Assembly (NCBI RefSeq): GCF_001592265.1
Contig: NZ_BCWP01000009.1
Span: 1-64,000, forward strand
From: Curvibacter delicatus NBRC 14919
GTDB taxonomy: Bacteria; Pseudomonadota; Gammaproteobacteria; Burkholderiales; Burkholderiaceae_C
DNA length: 64,000 nucleotides
Reading direction: 5' to 3'
Positions 26,359 through 35,030 of this stretch are shown in pieces. How positions within the stretch are numbered: the first letter of the stretch is position 1; each line of letters opens with the position of its first letter. Both the position numbers and the translations under genes were made by a program. Under the pieces are notes generated by a model that worked only from the letters and a program-made list of their open reading frames with translations, had not been told where the DNA came from and ran no database searches.

Positions 26359-26952
26359 TCAGCGCTGCACGCGCACCAGGGCCGTCTCGTAGCCGGCACC
26401 ATCGAGCTTGTCCTTGGTGCGCTCGGCCTCGTCGCGCTTGTCGAACGGGCCGACACGCACGCGGTACACCATGCGGCCGGACTGCTCGCGCTCCGACACC
26501 TTGGCTTCCACGCCCGCCAGCGACAGCTTGGCGCGTTGGCTCTCGGCATCTTCCGCTGTACGGAAAGCACCCGCCTGAACGAAATAGGCAAACGGATCGG
26601 CCGCGGTCTTGGCCTTGGCCAGATCGCCCAGCGGGTCGGCCGTCACGGCCGGCTTGGCTTCGGTTTTGCCTTCCACCTTGGTCTCGGCCTTGGCTGCTGC
26701 AGGCGCCGACGCAGCAGCGGCCGGTGCGGCAGCCGGCTTGGCCGGGTTCTTGCCGTACAGCGGCGCGTTGGGGTCCCAGTCCTTGTTTTTCTTGGCTTCG
26801 GCAGCATCCTGCTCCGGGCCGCGACTCTGCCCCTTGTTGAGGAAGGGCACCGGCACCTTGGTCACGTACACCGCCACCCCCAGGGCGACACCGAGACCGA
26901 CGACCATGCCGATGATGAAACCCAGAATGGTTCCGCCGCGTTGCTGTTTCAT
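26359..26952 (-). CDS. SPOR-domain inner-membrane protein
   Basis: A bitopic protein likely to bind denuded septal peptidoglycan. It has a short cytoplasmic tail (MKQQRGG), one membrane helix (GTILGFIIGMVVGLGVALGV), a long Ala/Lys/Pro-rich linker and a C-terminal SPOR domain (YFVQAGAFRTAEDAESQRAK to the end). The ATG at 26952 gives 197 residues. A GTG at 27012 overlapping the argS stop would add 20 residues and cannot be excluded. It is probably cotranscribed with argS and dsbA. Confidence 0.88.
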   Translation of the reverse strand: MKQQRGGTILGFIIGMVVGLGVALGVAVYVTKVPVPFLNKGQSRGPEQDAAEAKKNKDWDPNAPLYGKNPAKPAAAPAAAASAPAAAKAETKVEGKTEAKPAVTADPLGDLAKAKTAADPFAYFVQAGAFRTAEDAESQRAKLSLAGVEAKVSEREQSGRMVYRVRVGPFDKRDEAERTKDKLDGAGYETALVRVQR

Positions 26953-27008
26953 GCCTAGCCCTTGTCTCCGGTGTTCCATGGAACGTGTTGTCTTGTCAGC
27001 CATCTGGC

Positions 27009-28694
27009 TCACATCTTCTGCGGGGCGCTCACGCCCAGCACGGCCAGGCCATTGTGCAGCACCTGTGCCGTGGCCGCGACCAGCGCCAGCCGCGCGCGCT
27101 TGACCGCTTCGTCATCCACCAGGATGCGCTCGGCATCGTAATAGCTGTGGTAGCTGGCAGCCAGGTCGCGCAGGTAGAAGGTCACGTCGTGCGGCGCGAA
27201 GTCGGCCGCGGCGGCGGTGAGCATCTCGGGGTACTTGGCCAGCTGCAGCATCAGGGCCTGCGCCTGCGGGCTGTCAAGTGCCGACAGGTCGGCGGCCTTC
27301 AGCGACGCCACATCGCCGCCTTCCTTCTCGCGCCACGCTGCCAGCACCGAGCAGATGCGCGCATGCGCGTACTGCACGTAGTACACCGGGTTCTCGTTGT
27401 TCTGTGTGATGGCCAGATCGACATCGAAGGTGTATTCGGTGTCCGGCTTGCGGCTGAGCAGGAAGAAACGCACCGCGTCCTTGGAGGTCCAGTCGATCAG
27501 GTCGCGCAGCGTCACGTAGCTGCCGGCGCGCTTGGAAATCTTCACCTCTTCGCCGCCGCGCACCACACGCACCATGGTGTGCAGCACGTAGTCGGGAAAA
27601 CCCTCCGGGATGCCGACACCGGCGGCCTGCAGGCCGGCACGCACACGCGCGATGGTGCCGTGGTGGTCGGTGCCCTGGATGTTCACCACCTTCTGGAAGC
27701 CGCGCTCCCACTTGGTGATGTGGTAGGCCACGTCCGGCACGAAGTAGGTGTAGCTGCCATCGCCCTTGCGCATGACGCGGTCCTTGTCGTCGCCGTAGTC
27801 GGTCGACTTGAGCCACAGCGCGCCGTCGTGCTCGTAGGTCTTGCCGGCTTCGCGCAGGCGGCGCACCGCATCGTCCACCTTGCCGCTGGTGTACAGGCTC
27901 GACTCCAGGTAGTAGTTGTCGAACTTGACGGCGAAGGCCTTGAGGTCCAGGTCCTGCTCGTGGCGCAGGTAGGCGACGGCAAACAGGCGCATGCCGTCCA
28001 GGTCGTTCACGTCGCCGCTGGCGGTGAACTCGCGGTCATCAGAGTGCACGGTCTTCTTCGCCAGGAAGTCGGCCGCGATGTCGGCGATGTAGTCGCCGTT
28101 GTAGGCGGCTTCCGGCCACTCGGCATCACCCGGCTTGAAGCCCTTGGCGCGCAGCTGCACACTGTTGGCCAGCGTCTGGATCTGCACGCCGGCATCGTTG
28201 TAATAGAACTCGCGGTACACGTCCCAGCCCTGGGTCTGGAACAGGTTGCAGATGGCATCACCCAGCGCCGCCTGGCGACCATGGCCCACGTGCAGCGGGC
28301 CGGTCGGGTTGGCCGAGACGAACTCGACCATCATGCGCTGATCCCTGGCAGGCCGGTTGCCGAAGCGCTCGCCGTCGGCCAGCACCTCGCGCACCACCTG
28401 CTGCTTGGCGGCGGGCTTGAGTTTGATATTGATGAAGCCGGGGCCGGCGATGTCGATGGCATCGACCCAGGTCTGGAATGCCGGGGTGGCCAGCATGGCA
28501 CTGCGCAGGCTCTCTGCCACCTGGCGCGGCGCCTGCTTCAGGGGTTTGGCCAGCTGCATGGCGGCCGTGGTCGCCAGATCGCCGTGCGCCGCCACTTTCG
28601 GGGATTCGAAAGCGGCCTTGGCACCCGCGCCGGGCAGGGTTTGCTCCAACACGGCGGCGAGCGCCTGGAGCAGTTCATTTTTGACAGACAACAT
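27009..28694 (-). CDS. argS: Arginyl-tRNA synthetase
   Basis: Class I aminoacyl-tRNA synthetase charging tRNA-Arg. The 561-residue protein has an N-terminal Add-1 domain and the HIGH-like motif [20 protein letters not shown]. The KMSKS-equivalent is [20 protein letters not shown]-terminal DALR anticodon-binding domain ([11 protein letters not shown] to [10 protein letters not shown]) completes it, all at normal length. It heads the leftward argS-SPOR-dsbA run. Confidence 0.97.
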   Translation of the reverse strand: MLSVKNELLQALAAVLEQTLPGAGAKAAFESPKVAAHGDLATTAAMQLAKPLKQAPRQVAESLRSAMLATPAFQTWVDAIDIAGPGFINIKLKPAAKQQVVREVLADGERFGNRPARDQRMMVEFVSANPTGPLHVGHGRQAALGDAICNLFQTQGWDVYREFYYNDAGVQIQTLANSVQLRAKGFKPGDAEWPEAAYNGDYIADIAADFLAKKTVHSDDREFTASGDVNDLDGMRLFAVAYLRHEQDLDLKAFAVKFDNYYLESSLYTSGKVDDAVRRLREAGKTYEHDGALWLKSTDYGDDKDRVMRKGDGSYTYFVPDVAYHITKWERGFQKVVNIQGTDHHGTIARVRAGLQAAGVGIPEGFPDYVLHTMVRVVRGGEEVKISKRAGSYVTLRDLIDWTSKDAVRFFLLSRKPDTEYTFDVDLAITQNNENPVYYVQYAHARICSVLAAWREKEGGDVASLKAADLSALDSPQAQALMLQLAKYPEMLTAAAADFAPHDVTFYLRDLAASYHSYYDAERILVDDEAVKRARLALVAATAQVLHNGLAVLGVSAPQKM

Positions 28695-28850
28695 AGGGGG
28701 GTGATTTTACGAGGCGACGGCCATCCCGGCAGGAACCGCCCTGAATGCGGGCTGTTACCGTTTGTCAGCGGGTTTGCTACCCGCCCCGTTCTGTGCTGGA
28801 ATGCGTCGCGTGATTGATCCGAAACCCATCCACTCCAGAGGAAACACAGC

Positions 28851-29288
28851 ATGAAAAAACTGATGACAACACTGGCCCTTGGCCTGACCCTGGCCCTTGG
28901 TGCCGCCCATGCCGCTGACGACAAGAAGGCGCCAACGGCCCAACAAAGCAAGATGACGGTCTGCAACAAGGAAGCCGGGGACCGCAAGGGTGATGAACGC
29001 AAGAAGTTCATGAGCGAGTGCCTGAGCGCCGAACACGCCGAGGCGGCCGACAAGCGGACGGCCCAGCAGGAGCGCATGAAGCAATGCAACCAGGACGCCA
29101 AGGACAAGAAAGGCGAAGAGCGCAAGAAGTTCATGAGCAGTTGCCTGAGCGGCAAACCTGCCGAGCCGGCTGCCGACGACAAGAAAACCGCCCAGCAGGA
29201 ACGCATGAAGCAGTGCAATCTGGACGCCAAGGACAAGAAGGGCGACGAGCGCAAGAAATTCATGAGCGAGTGCCTCAAGAGCAAATAA
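28851..29288 (+). CDS. psiF: PsiF family periplasmic protein with three repeats
   Basis: A 145-residue secreted protein with signal peptide MKKLMTTLALGLTLALGAAHA. Three PsiF repeats of about 37 residues follow, each with a first Cys near KQCN (VCN in the first) and a second in KKFMSECL. PsiF is phosphate-starvation inducible in E. coli; its function is unknown. The usual protein has two repeats. Here repeats 2 and 3 are nearly identical in DNA (gcccagcaggaacgcatgaa shared apart from one base), pointing to recent duplication. No Pho box was recognised. Confidence 0.87.
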   Translation: MKKLMTTLALGLTLALGAAHAADDKKAPTAQQSKMTVCNKEAGDRKGDERKKFMSECLSAEHAEAADKRTAQQERMKQCNQDAKDKKGEERKKFMSSCLSGKPAEPAADDKKTAQQERMKQCNLDAKDKKGDERKKFMSECLKSK

Positions 29289-29317
29289 GCTCTTCGTTGC
29301 ACCGCCCGGTGCAAAAC

Positions 29318-29353
29318 AAAACCCCGTCAGTCATGGACTGGACGGGGTTTTTC
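29318..29353. terminator. Terminator between psiF and the convergent LysR gene
   Basis: AAACCCCGTC pairs with GACGGGGTTT around AGTCATGGACTG, followed by T5 on the plus strand and preceded by A-rich sequence on the other. It can serve both converging genes. Confidence 0.9.
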
Positions 29354-29374
29354 ATTGGCCGGGGAACTGGCGCC

Positions 29375-30295
29375 TCAGCTCTGCCAGAAGCCGCTCTGGC
29401 TGTAGTGGTGCTTGAGAAAGTCAACCCACAGCCGCACCCGCAAGGGCAGATGCTTGCGCTGCGGGAAAACGGCGTAGATGCCGTTGGGCGGCGCCGCATA
29501 TTCCTGCAACACCTCCACCAGCCGGCCCGCCGCGATTTCGGCATCCACCTCCCAGGTGCTGCGCCAGGCCAGGCCATAGCCGGCCAGGCACCAGTCGTGC
29601 AACACCTGCCCGTCGGAGCAGTCCATCGGACCGTTGGGCTTGAAATGGATCACCTCGCTGGTATCGCCTTCCTTGGGCACCTTGAAAGCCCAGCCGCGCG
29701 TTTGTGACGCATCACTGGACAGCACCAGACAGTCCAGACGGGCCAGGTCCTGCGGGTGCTGTGGTGTGCCGTGCTGTTTGAGGAACTTGGGCGTGGCCAC
29801 GCACAGGCGGCGGTTGTCGGCCAGGCGCACACTCACCAGCGAGGAGTCCGGCATGTCGCCCACACGCACGGCGCAGTCGTAGCCTTCGCCGGCAATGTCC
29901 ACCACCCGGTCGCTCAGGTTGAGGGAGATCGTCACGTCCGCATGCAGCTCACGGAATTTCGGGATCAGCGGTGCCACATGGCGGCGACCGAAGCCGGCCG
30001 GCGCCGTGATGCGCAGGTGGCCGCTGGCCTTGACGCCGCCGGCGGAAACACTGGCTTCAGCATTGGCCACATCGGCCAGCAGACGCTGACAATCTTCCAG
30101 AAAGGCGCTACCCTCATGCGTCAGTGTGATGCGGCGGGTGGTGCGTACCAGCAGCTTGACCCCCAGGCGCCCTTCCAGCGCATCGAGCCGACGCCCCATG
30201 ATGGCCGGAGCCACGCCTTCGGCGTTGGCGGCAGCTGTCAGGCTGCCGCGGGTGGCCACCGAAACGAAGGATTCCATTTGCTTGAGCTTGTCCAT
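29375..30295 (-). CDS. LysR family transcriptional regulator
   Basis: A 306-residue LysR protein. The winged helix-turn-helix (about 1-60, MESFVSVATRGSLTAAANAE) is followed by a periplasmic-binding-like effector domain (about 90-300). Its DLSDR-like SLNLSDRVVDIAGEGYD and GLAWRSTWEVDAEIAAGRL place it near the CrgA/DmlR branch. The effector is unknown. It faces away from the diguanylate cyclase gene across a 96-base AT-rich gap with an imperfect palindrome. Confidence 0.92.
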   Translation of the reverse strand: MDKLKQMESFVSVATRGSLTAAANAEGVAPAIMGRRLDALEGRLGVKLLVRTTRRITLTHEGSAFLEDCQRLLADVANAEASVSAGGVKASGHLRITAPAGFGRRHVAPLIPKFRELHADVTISLNLSDRVVDIAGEGYDCAVRVGDMPDSSLVSVRLADNRRLCVATPKFLKQHGTPQHPQDLARLDCLVLSSDASQTRGWAFKVPKEGDTSEVIHFKPNGPMDCSDGQVLHDWCLAGYGLAWRSTWEVDAEIAAGRLVEVLQEYAAPPNGIYAVFPQRKHLPLRVRLWVDFLKHHYSQSGFWQS

Positions 30296-30306
30296 GGCCC
30301 TGGATT

Positions 30307-30327
30307 ATCACCTTAATAATAGGTAAT
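30307..30327. promoter_or_regulatory. Possible LysR binding palindrome
   Basis: ATCACCT-TAATAAT-AGGTAAT is an inverted repeat matching at six of seven positions, 11 bases upstream of the lysR ATG at 30295. It is placed as expected for an autoregulatory site. Confidence 0.35.
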
Positions 30328-30391
30328 GGAAAGATTTATTGCAAAATTAGATTGGTTTTGGGAGAATAACGAGTTAAGTCGGTACTTATGA

Positions 30392-31642
30392 ATGAATTCT
30401 GCTCAAAATCTCTCTGGTCCTGATGCCCCGGCATCGGCCACCGAAAGCCAGATCCGCACGGACATGCTGCATGAGCTGTATGTCCGTGGCCGTGAATCCA
30501 CACTGCTCGGCTTTCTGCCCATCTTCCTGCTGGCCTGGCTGCATATCGACGCTCATGCGCTTCCGCTCCTGCTGTTCTGGATCGGCAGCCTGGTGGCCGT
30601 TCAGATCTACCGCCTGTGGATCGCACAACACTACTTGCAACAGCCGGAGACGCACACCCGCCAGCGCTGGTACCTTCACCAATGGCTGGGCACGGTCACG
30701 CTGGCCTTGGGTTGGGTCATCAGTTTTGCCCTGCTGGATGCCAACGAGCTGGGGATGCCGTTCTACCTGCACCTGATCTTCCTCATCGGCCTGAGCACGT
30801 TCATGCTGAGCTCCATCGGCATCGATATCCGTCTGTTTGGCGGCTTCCTACTCGTTCTGGTGGGCGGCACCCTGGCGGTGCTGTCGGTGCAGTATCCGGC
30901 GTTTCTGCAGCGCTACCCGATCGTACCGATCGGCTTTGTGATCTATGCCTTCATGCTGCTGGTGCGCAGCCGCGGCGAATACCGGCGCACTCGCGAATGG
31001 ATCACGGCACGGCTCAACCGCAAGCAGCTGCTGGCGCAGTTGAACGCCTCGCTCGCCGAGGAACGCAACATCAAGGAACAGTTGCGCCAGCAATCGGAGG
31101 AACTGGAAAACCGTAACCGGGAGCTCAGCGAACTGGCGGTGCGCGACGGCCTGACCCGCGCCTTCCGGCGCGGCCACATCGAGGCGGAACTGCGCCGCCT
31201 CATCAAGGGCCTGCACCGTCGCCACGACAACTTCTGCGTGCTGATGATGGACATCGACTTCTTCAAGCGCGTCAACGACCAGTACGGCCATGCGGTCGGC
31301 GACGAAGTGCTGCGCCGGCTGGCCGCCGTTTCGCAGACCCAGTTGCGCGAAACCGACCTGTTCGGCCGCTGGGGTGGCGAGGAGTTCATCGTGCTCATGC
31401 CGCAGACCACGCTGGACGAAGCCATCATGGCGGCGCAGCGACTGCGCCTGGCCATTGCCGCCATGGTGTTTGATGTGGAGGGAACGACCTTCCAGATCAC
31501 CATCTCCATCGGCACCGCCCAGCTGCAGCCGATGGAAAACGCCGACGCCGTGGTGGCGCGCTCCGACGAGGCCTTGTATGCCGCCAAGCATGCCGGGCGC
31601 AACTGCGTCATGGCGGCCCCGGCCTTAATAGCCGGCGAATAG
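30392..31642 (+). CDS. Membrane-bound diguanylate cyclase
   Basis: Synthesises c-di-GMP from two GTP. The 416-residue protein has an N-terminal membrane domain of about five or six helices (35-195), a coiled coil (NIKEQLRQQSEELENRNREL) and a GGDEF domain. The latter has MMDIDFFKRVNDQYGHAVGD and the active loop RWGGEEFIVLMP. No EAL domain is present. An RxxD inhibitory site is not evident five residues before GGEEF. The sensor ligand is unknown. Confidence 0.92.
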   Translation: MNSAQNLSGPDAPASATESQIRTDMLHELYVRGRESTLLGFLPIFLLAWLHIDAHALPLLLFWIGSLVAVQIYRLWIAQHYLQQPETHTRQRWYLHQWLGTVTLALGWVISFALLDANELGMPFYLHLIFLIGLSTFMLSSIGIDIRLFGGFLLVLVGGTLAVLSVQYPAFLQRYPIVPIGFVIYAFMLLVRSRGEYRRTREWITARLNRKQLLAQLNASLAEERNIKEQLRQQSEELENRNRELSELAVRDGLTRAFRRGHIEAELRRLIKGLHRRHDNFCVLMMDIDFFKRVNDQYGHAVGDEVLRRLAAVSQTQLRETDLFGRWGGEEFIVLMPQTTLDEAIMAAQRLRLAIAAMVFDVEGTTFQITISIGTAQLQPMENADAVVARSDEALYAAKHAGRNCVMAAPALIAGE

Positions 31643-31696
31643 CCCCTTCCCCAAATACGAATGGCGGCATCCGCACGGATGCCGCATCATGGCGCC

Positions 31697-32560
31697 ATGG
31701 AACCACATGCTGCGCCCCCACCCGACCTGACCCACCTGCGCGACTGGATCGGCCGCCAGGAATCCCGCACCGACAACCTGACCGCCACACCGGTGGCCGC
31801 CCTCGCGGCCACGCTGGACCGCGACGACCCGCTGCCGCAGGCCGGCACCGCGCTGCCGCCGCTGTGGCACTGGCTCTACTTCACACCGCTGACGCGCCAC
31901 AGCGAACTCGGCGTTGACGGCCACGCCAAACGCGGCGGTTTCCTGCCACCGGTGCCGCTGCCGCGGCGCATGTGGGCCGGTGGCCGGCTCGACTTCCTGC
32001 AGCCGCTGCGCGTGGGCGAAACCGTCACGCGCACCTCCACCATCCAGGACGTGACGGTGAAACACGGCCGCAGCGGTGCACTGGTGTTCGTCTGCGTGCG
32101 CCATGCGTTCAGCAACGCGCAGGGTCTGGCCCTCAGCGAAGAGCACGACATCGTCTACCGCGATGCGCCCGCGCCGGATGCGCCACAACCCGAGCCCACG
32201 CCGGCGCCGCGCGACGAGCAGTTCAGCCGCGAGATCGTGCCCGACCCGGTACTGCTGTTTCGCTACTCGGCGTTGACCTTCAACGGCCACCGCATCCACT
32301 ACGACCGCAGTTACGTCACCGGCGTCGAAGGCTATCCCGGCCTGATCGTGCACGGGCCGCTGATCGCCACCCTGCTTTTGGACCTGCTGCGCCGCCACCT
32401 GCCCGACGCCGTCGTGAAGCGCTTCAGCTTCAAGGCCGTGCGCCCGACCTTCGACATCCATCCCTTCACCGTCTGCGGCAAGGTCGAAGGTCAGACCGTC
32501 ACGCTCTGGGGCCGCGACCACGAGGGCTGGCTCACCATGCAGGCCACGGCTGAAATATGA
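31697..32560 (+). CDS. FAS1-like/MaoC hot-dog hydratase (mesaconyl-C4-CoA or itaconyl-CoA hydratase type)
   Basis: About 287 residues forming a double hot-dog. The N-terminal FAS1-like half has GFLPPVPLPRRMWAGGRLDF. The C-terminal MaoC-type half has FRYSALTFNGHRIHYD and VEGYPGLIVHGPL, with the Asp/His dyad in NGHRIHYD. Relatives hydrate mesaconyl-C4-CoA or similar C5 acyl-CoAs. The ATG at 31697 is the likelier start; 31661 is an in-frame alternative and neither has a clear ribosome site. It opens a catabolic module with acyl-CoA dehydrogenase, CoA transferase and MmgE/PrpD genes. Confidence 0.82.
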   Translation: MEPHAAPPPDLTHLRDWIGRQESRTDNLTATPVAALAATLDRDDPLPQAGTALPPLWHWLYFTPLTRHSELGVDGHAKRGGFLPPVPLPRRMWAGGRLDFLQPLRVGETVTRTSTIQDVTVKHGRSGALVFVCVRHAFSNAQGLALSEEHDIVYRDAPAPDAPQPEPTPAPRDEQFSREIVPDPVLLFRYSALTFNGHRIHYDRSYVTGVEGYPGLIVHGPLIATLLLDLLRRHLPDAVVKRFSFKAVRPTFDIHPFTVCGKVEGQTVTLWGRDHEGWLTMQATAEI

Positions 32561-32562
32561 AG

Positions 32563-32648
32563 CACCCCCTGAGACGCTGCGCGTCTCCCCCCTCTCTCGC
32601 CTACGGCGGGAGGGGGGCGCAGCCAGTGGCCCGGCTAAGCCGGTTCCA
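32563..32648 (-). repeat. GC-rich dispersed hairpin element, family 2, copy 2
   Basis: Its reverse complement starts ggaaccggcttagccgggcc, then a gcgcccccctcc arm and gaggggggag arm, and ends cgtctcagggggtg. It matches the element at 22249 block by block. It fills the gap between the hydratase and acyl-CoA dehydrogenase genes. Confidence 0.7.
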
Positions 32649-32692
32649 CGGCTGCCCCGGATTTCTCGCCCCCTCAAGATGAACCCACACCG

Positions 32693-33850
32693 ATGAACAC
32701 GACCGACAAGTACCAGGACATCCGTGACGCCGTGCGCGACCTCTGCGCGCAGTTCCCTGACGAATACCACCGCAAGATCGACGAACGTCGCGCCTACCCC
32801 GAGGAATTCGTCGACGCCCTCACCAAAGCCGGCTGGATGGCCGCGTTGATCCCGCAGGAATATGGCGGCTCCGGCCTGTCCATGGCCGAGGCCTCCGTCA
32901 TCATGGAAGAGATCAACCGCTCGGGCGGCAACTCCGGCGCCTGCCACGGCCAGATGTACGTGATGAACGCCATCGTGCGCAGCGGTTCCAAGGCGCAGAA
33001 GGAGAAGTTCCTGCCGAAGATCGCCACCGGCGAGCTGCGCATCCAGTCCATGGGCGTGACCGAACCCACCACCGGTAGCGACACCACCCAGCTCAAGACC
33101 AGCGCGGTGCGCAAGGACGGCCGCTGGGTCATCAACGGCCAGAAAGTCTGGATCTCGCGCATCCAGCACAGCGACCTGATGATCCTGTTGGCGCGCACCA
33201 CGCCGGCGGACCAGGTGAAGAAGCGCTCCGAAGGCCTGTCGTGTTTCCTGATCGACCTGCACCAGGCCATCGGCAATGGGCTTACGGTGCGCCCCATCCT
33301 GAACATGGTCAACCACGAGACCAACGAACTGTTCTTCGACAACCTGGAAATTCCCGAGGACGCCCTGCTGGGCGAGGAGGGCAAGGGCTTCAAGACCTTG
33401 CTCGATGGTTTGAACGCCGAGCGCACGCTCATCGCCGCCGAGTGCATCGGCGACGGCTACTGGTTCATCGACCGGGCCCGCCAGTACGCGGGCGAGCGTG
33501 TGGTGTTCGGTCGCCCCATCGGCCAGAACCAGGGTGTGCAGTTCCCCATCGCAGAAACCTTCATCGAACTGGAGGCCGCCAACCTGATGCGCTGGAAGGC
33601 CTGCGAGAAGATTGACGCACATCAGAACGCCGGCGCCGAGGCCAACATGGCCAAGTACCTGGCGGCCAAGGCCAGCTGGGAAGCGGCCAATGTGTGCCTG
33701 CAGACCCACGGCGGTTTCGGCTTCGCCTGCGAATACGACATCGAGCGCAAGTTCCGCGAGACGCGCCTGTACCAGGTGGCGCCGATCTCGACCAATATGA
33801 TCTTCTCTTACGTGGCCGAGCACCTCCTCGGCCTGCCGAGGAGTTTTTGA
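32693..33850 (+). CDS. Acyl-CoA dehydrogenase
   Basis: FAD enzyme introducing an alpha,beta double bond into an acyl-CoA. The 385-residue protein has GVTEPTTGSDTTQLKT (flavin/substrate binding), GQKVWISRIQHSDLM and GRPIGQNQGVQFPIAE. At the position of the usual C-terminal catalytic Glu (the YEG of medium-chain enzymes) it reads LYQVAPISTN, so that base is missing. Glu243 in DGLNAERTLIAAE matches the base position used by isovaleryl- and long-chain dehydrogenases, suggesting a branched or short unusual substrate. It overlaps the next gene by 1 base (TGATG). Confidence 0.92.
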   Translation: MNTTDKYQDIRDAVRDLCAQFPDEYHRKIDERRAYPEEFVDALTKAGWMAALIPQEYGGSGLSMAEASVIMEEINRSGGNSGACHGQMYVMNAIVRSGSKAQKEKFLPKIATGELRIQSMGVTEPTTGSDTTQLKTSAVRKDGRWVINGQKVWISRIQHSDLMILLARTTPADQVKKRSEGLSCFLIDLHQAIGNGLTVRPILNMVNHETNELFFDNLEIPEDALLGEEGKGFKTLLDGLNAERTLIAAECIGDGYWFIDRARQYAGERVVFGRPIGQNQGVQFPIAETFIELEAANLMRWKACEKIDAHQNAGAEANMAKYLAAKASWEAANVCLQTHGGFGFACEYDIERKFRETRLYQVAPISTNMIFSYVAEHLLGLPRSF

Positions 33851-35028
33851 TGAAACCGCTCGAAGGCATCACCGTCGTTGCGCTGGAACATGCCATTGCC
33901 GCGCCCTTCTGTTCGCGCCAGCTGGCCGACCAGGGCGCGCGCGTCATCAAGGTGGAACGGCCCGAGGTGGGCGACTTTGCTCGCGGCTATGACAGCCGCG
34001 TCAACGGCCTGTCCTCGCACTTCACCTGGACCAACCGCTCCAAGGAAAGCCTGGCGCTCGACCTCAAACACGGAAAAGCCGGCGAGATCATGGACAAGCT
34101 GCTGGCCCAAGCCGACGTGCTGGTGCAGAACCTCGCGCCCGGAGCTGCCGCGCGCATGGGCCTGTCGTTCGAGGCGCTGCACGAGAAGTACCCGCGTCTC
34201 ATCGTCTGCGACATCTCGGGTTATGGCGACAGCGGCCCCTACCGTGACAAGAAGGCCTACGACCTGCTGATCCAGAGCGAGGCCGGCTTCCTCTCCGTCA
34301 CCGGCACGCCCGACGAGCCGGCCAAGGCCGGCTGCTCGATTGCCGACATCGCCGCCGGCATGTATGCCTACAGCAACATCCTCACGGCGCTGATCCAGCG
34401 CGGCAAGACCGGCTTGGGCCGGCGCATTGATGTGTCGATGCTGGAGAGCATGGCGGAGTGGATGAGCTTTCCGATGTACTACGCATTTGATGGCGCCAGC
34501 CCGCCGCCGCGCGCCGGCGCCTCGCACGCCACCATCTACCCCTATGGGCCGTTTGCCGCCGGCGACGGCAAGAGCGTGATGCTGGGGCTGCAGAACGAGC
34601 GTGAATGGGCTGTGTTCTGCGACAAGGTGTTGCTGCAGCCCGCGCTGACGAAGGACGAACGCTTTGACACCAACGCCAAGCGCTCGGCGGCGCGCGCGCC
34701 GCTGCGCCAGATCATCGAAACCGAATTCGGCAAGTTGACGGCAGCGCAGGTGATCGAACGGCTGGAAGAAGCCGGCATCGCCAACGCCCAGGTCAACACC
34801 ATGGCCGACCTCTGGGTGCACCCGCAATTGCAGGCGCGACAGCGCTGGACCGAGGTCAGCACACCCGTGGGCCCGGTGCCCGCGTTACTACCGCCCGGCG
34901 CAGCTGACGAAGCGCATGTGCGTATGGACCCCATCCCTGCCGTCGGCCAGCACAGCGAGGCCATCCTGCGCGAGCTGGGTTACGGCGCGGCTGCCATCGA
35001 ACAACTCAAGAACGACAAGGCCATCTGA
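33850..35028 (+). CDS. CaiB/BaiF family (class III) CoA transferase
   Basis: Moves CoA between a donor acyl-CoA and an organic acid, or within one molecule. The 392-residue protein has LEHAIAAPFCSRQLADQGAR, KVERPEVGDFAR and the putative catalytic Asp in KAYDLLIQSEAGF. It also has GQ/GLGRRIDVSMLESM. GAGGAG lies before the ATG. Its partners (hydratase, dehydrogenase, MmgE/PrpD) favour a C5 dicarboxylate such as mesaconate, itaconate or a methylsuccinate, which is inferred from context only. Confidence 0.9.
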   Translation: MKPLEGITVVALEHAIAAPFCSRQLADQGARVIKVERPEVGDFARGYDSRVNGLSSHFTWTNRSKESLALDLKHGKAGEIMDKLLAQADVLVQNLAPGAAARMGLSFEALHEKYPRLIVCDISGYGDSGPYRDKKAYDLLIQSEAGFLSVTGTPDEPAKAGCSIADIAAGMYAYSNILTALIQRGKTGLGRRIDVSMLESMAEWMSFPMYYAFDGASPPPRAGASHATIYPYGPFAAGDGKSVMLGLQNEREWAVFCDKVLLQPALTKDERFDTNAKRSAARAPLRQIIETEFGKLTAAQVIERLEEAGIANAQVNTMADLWVHPQLQARQRWTEVSTPVGPVPALLPPGAADEAHVRMDPIPAVGQHSEAILRELGYGAAAIEQLKNDKAI

Positions 35029-35030
35029 CC

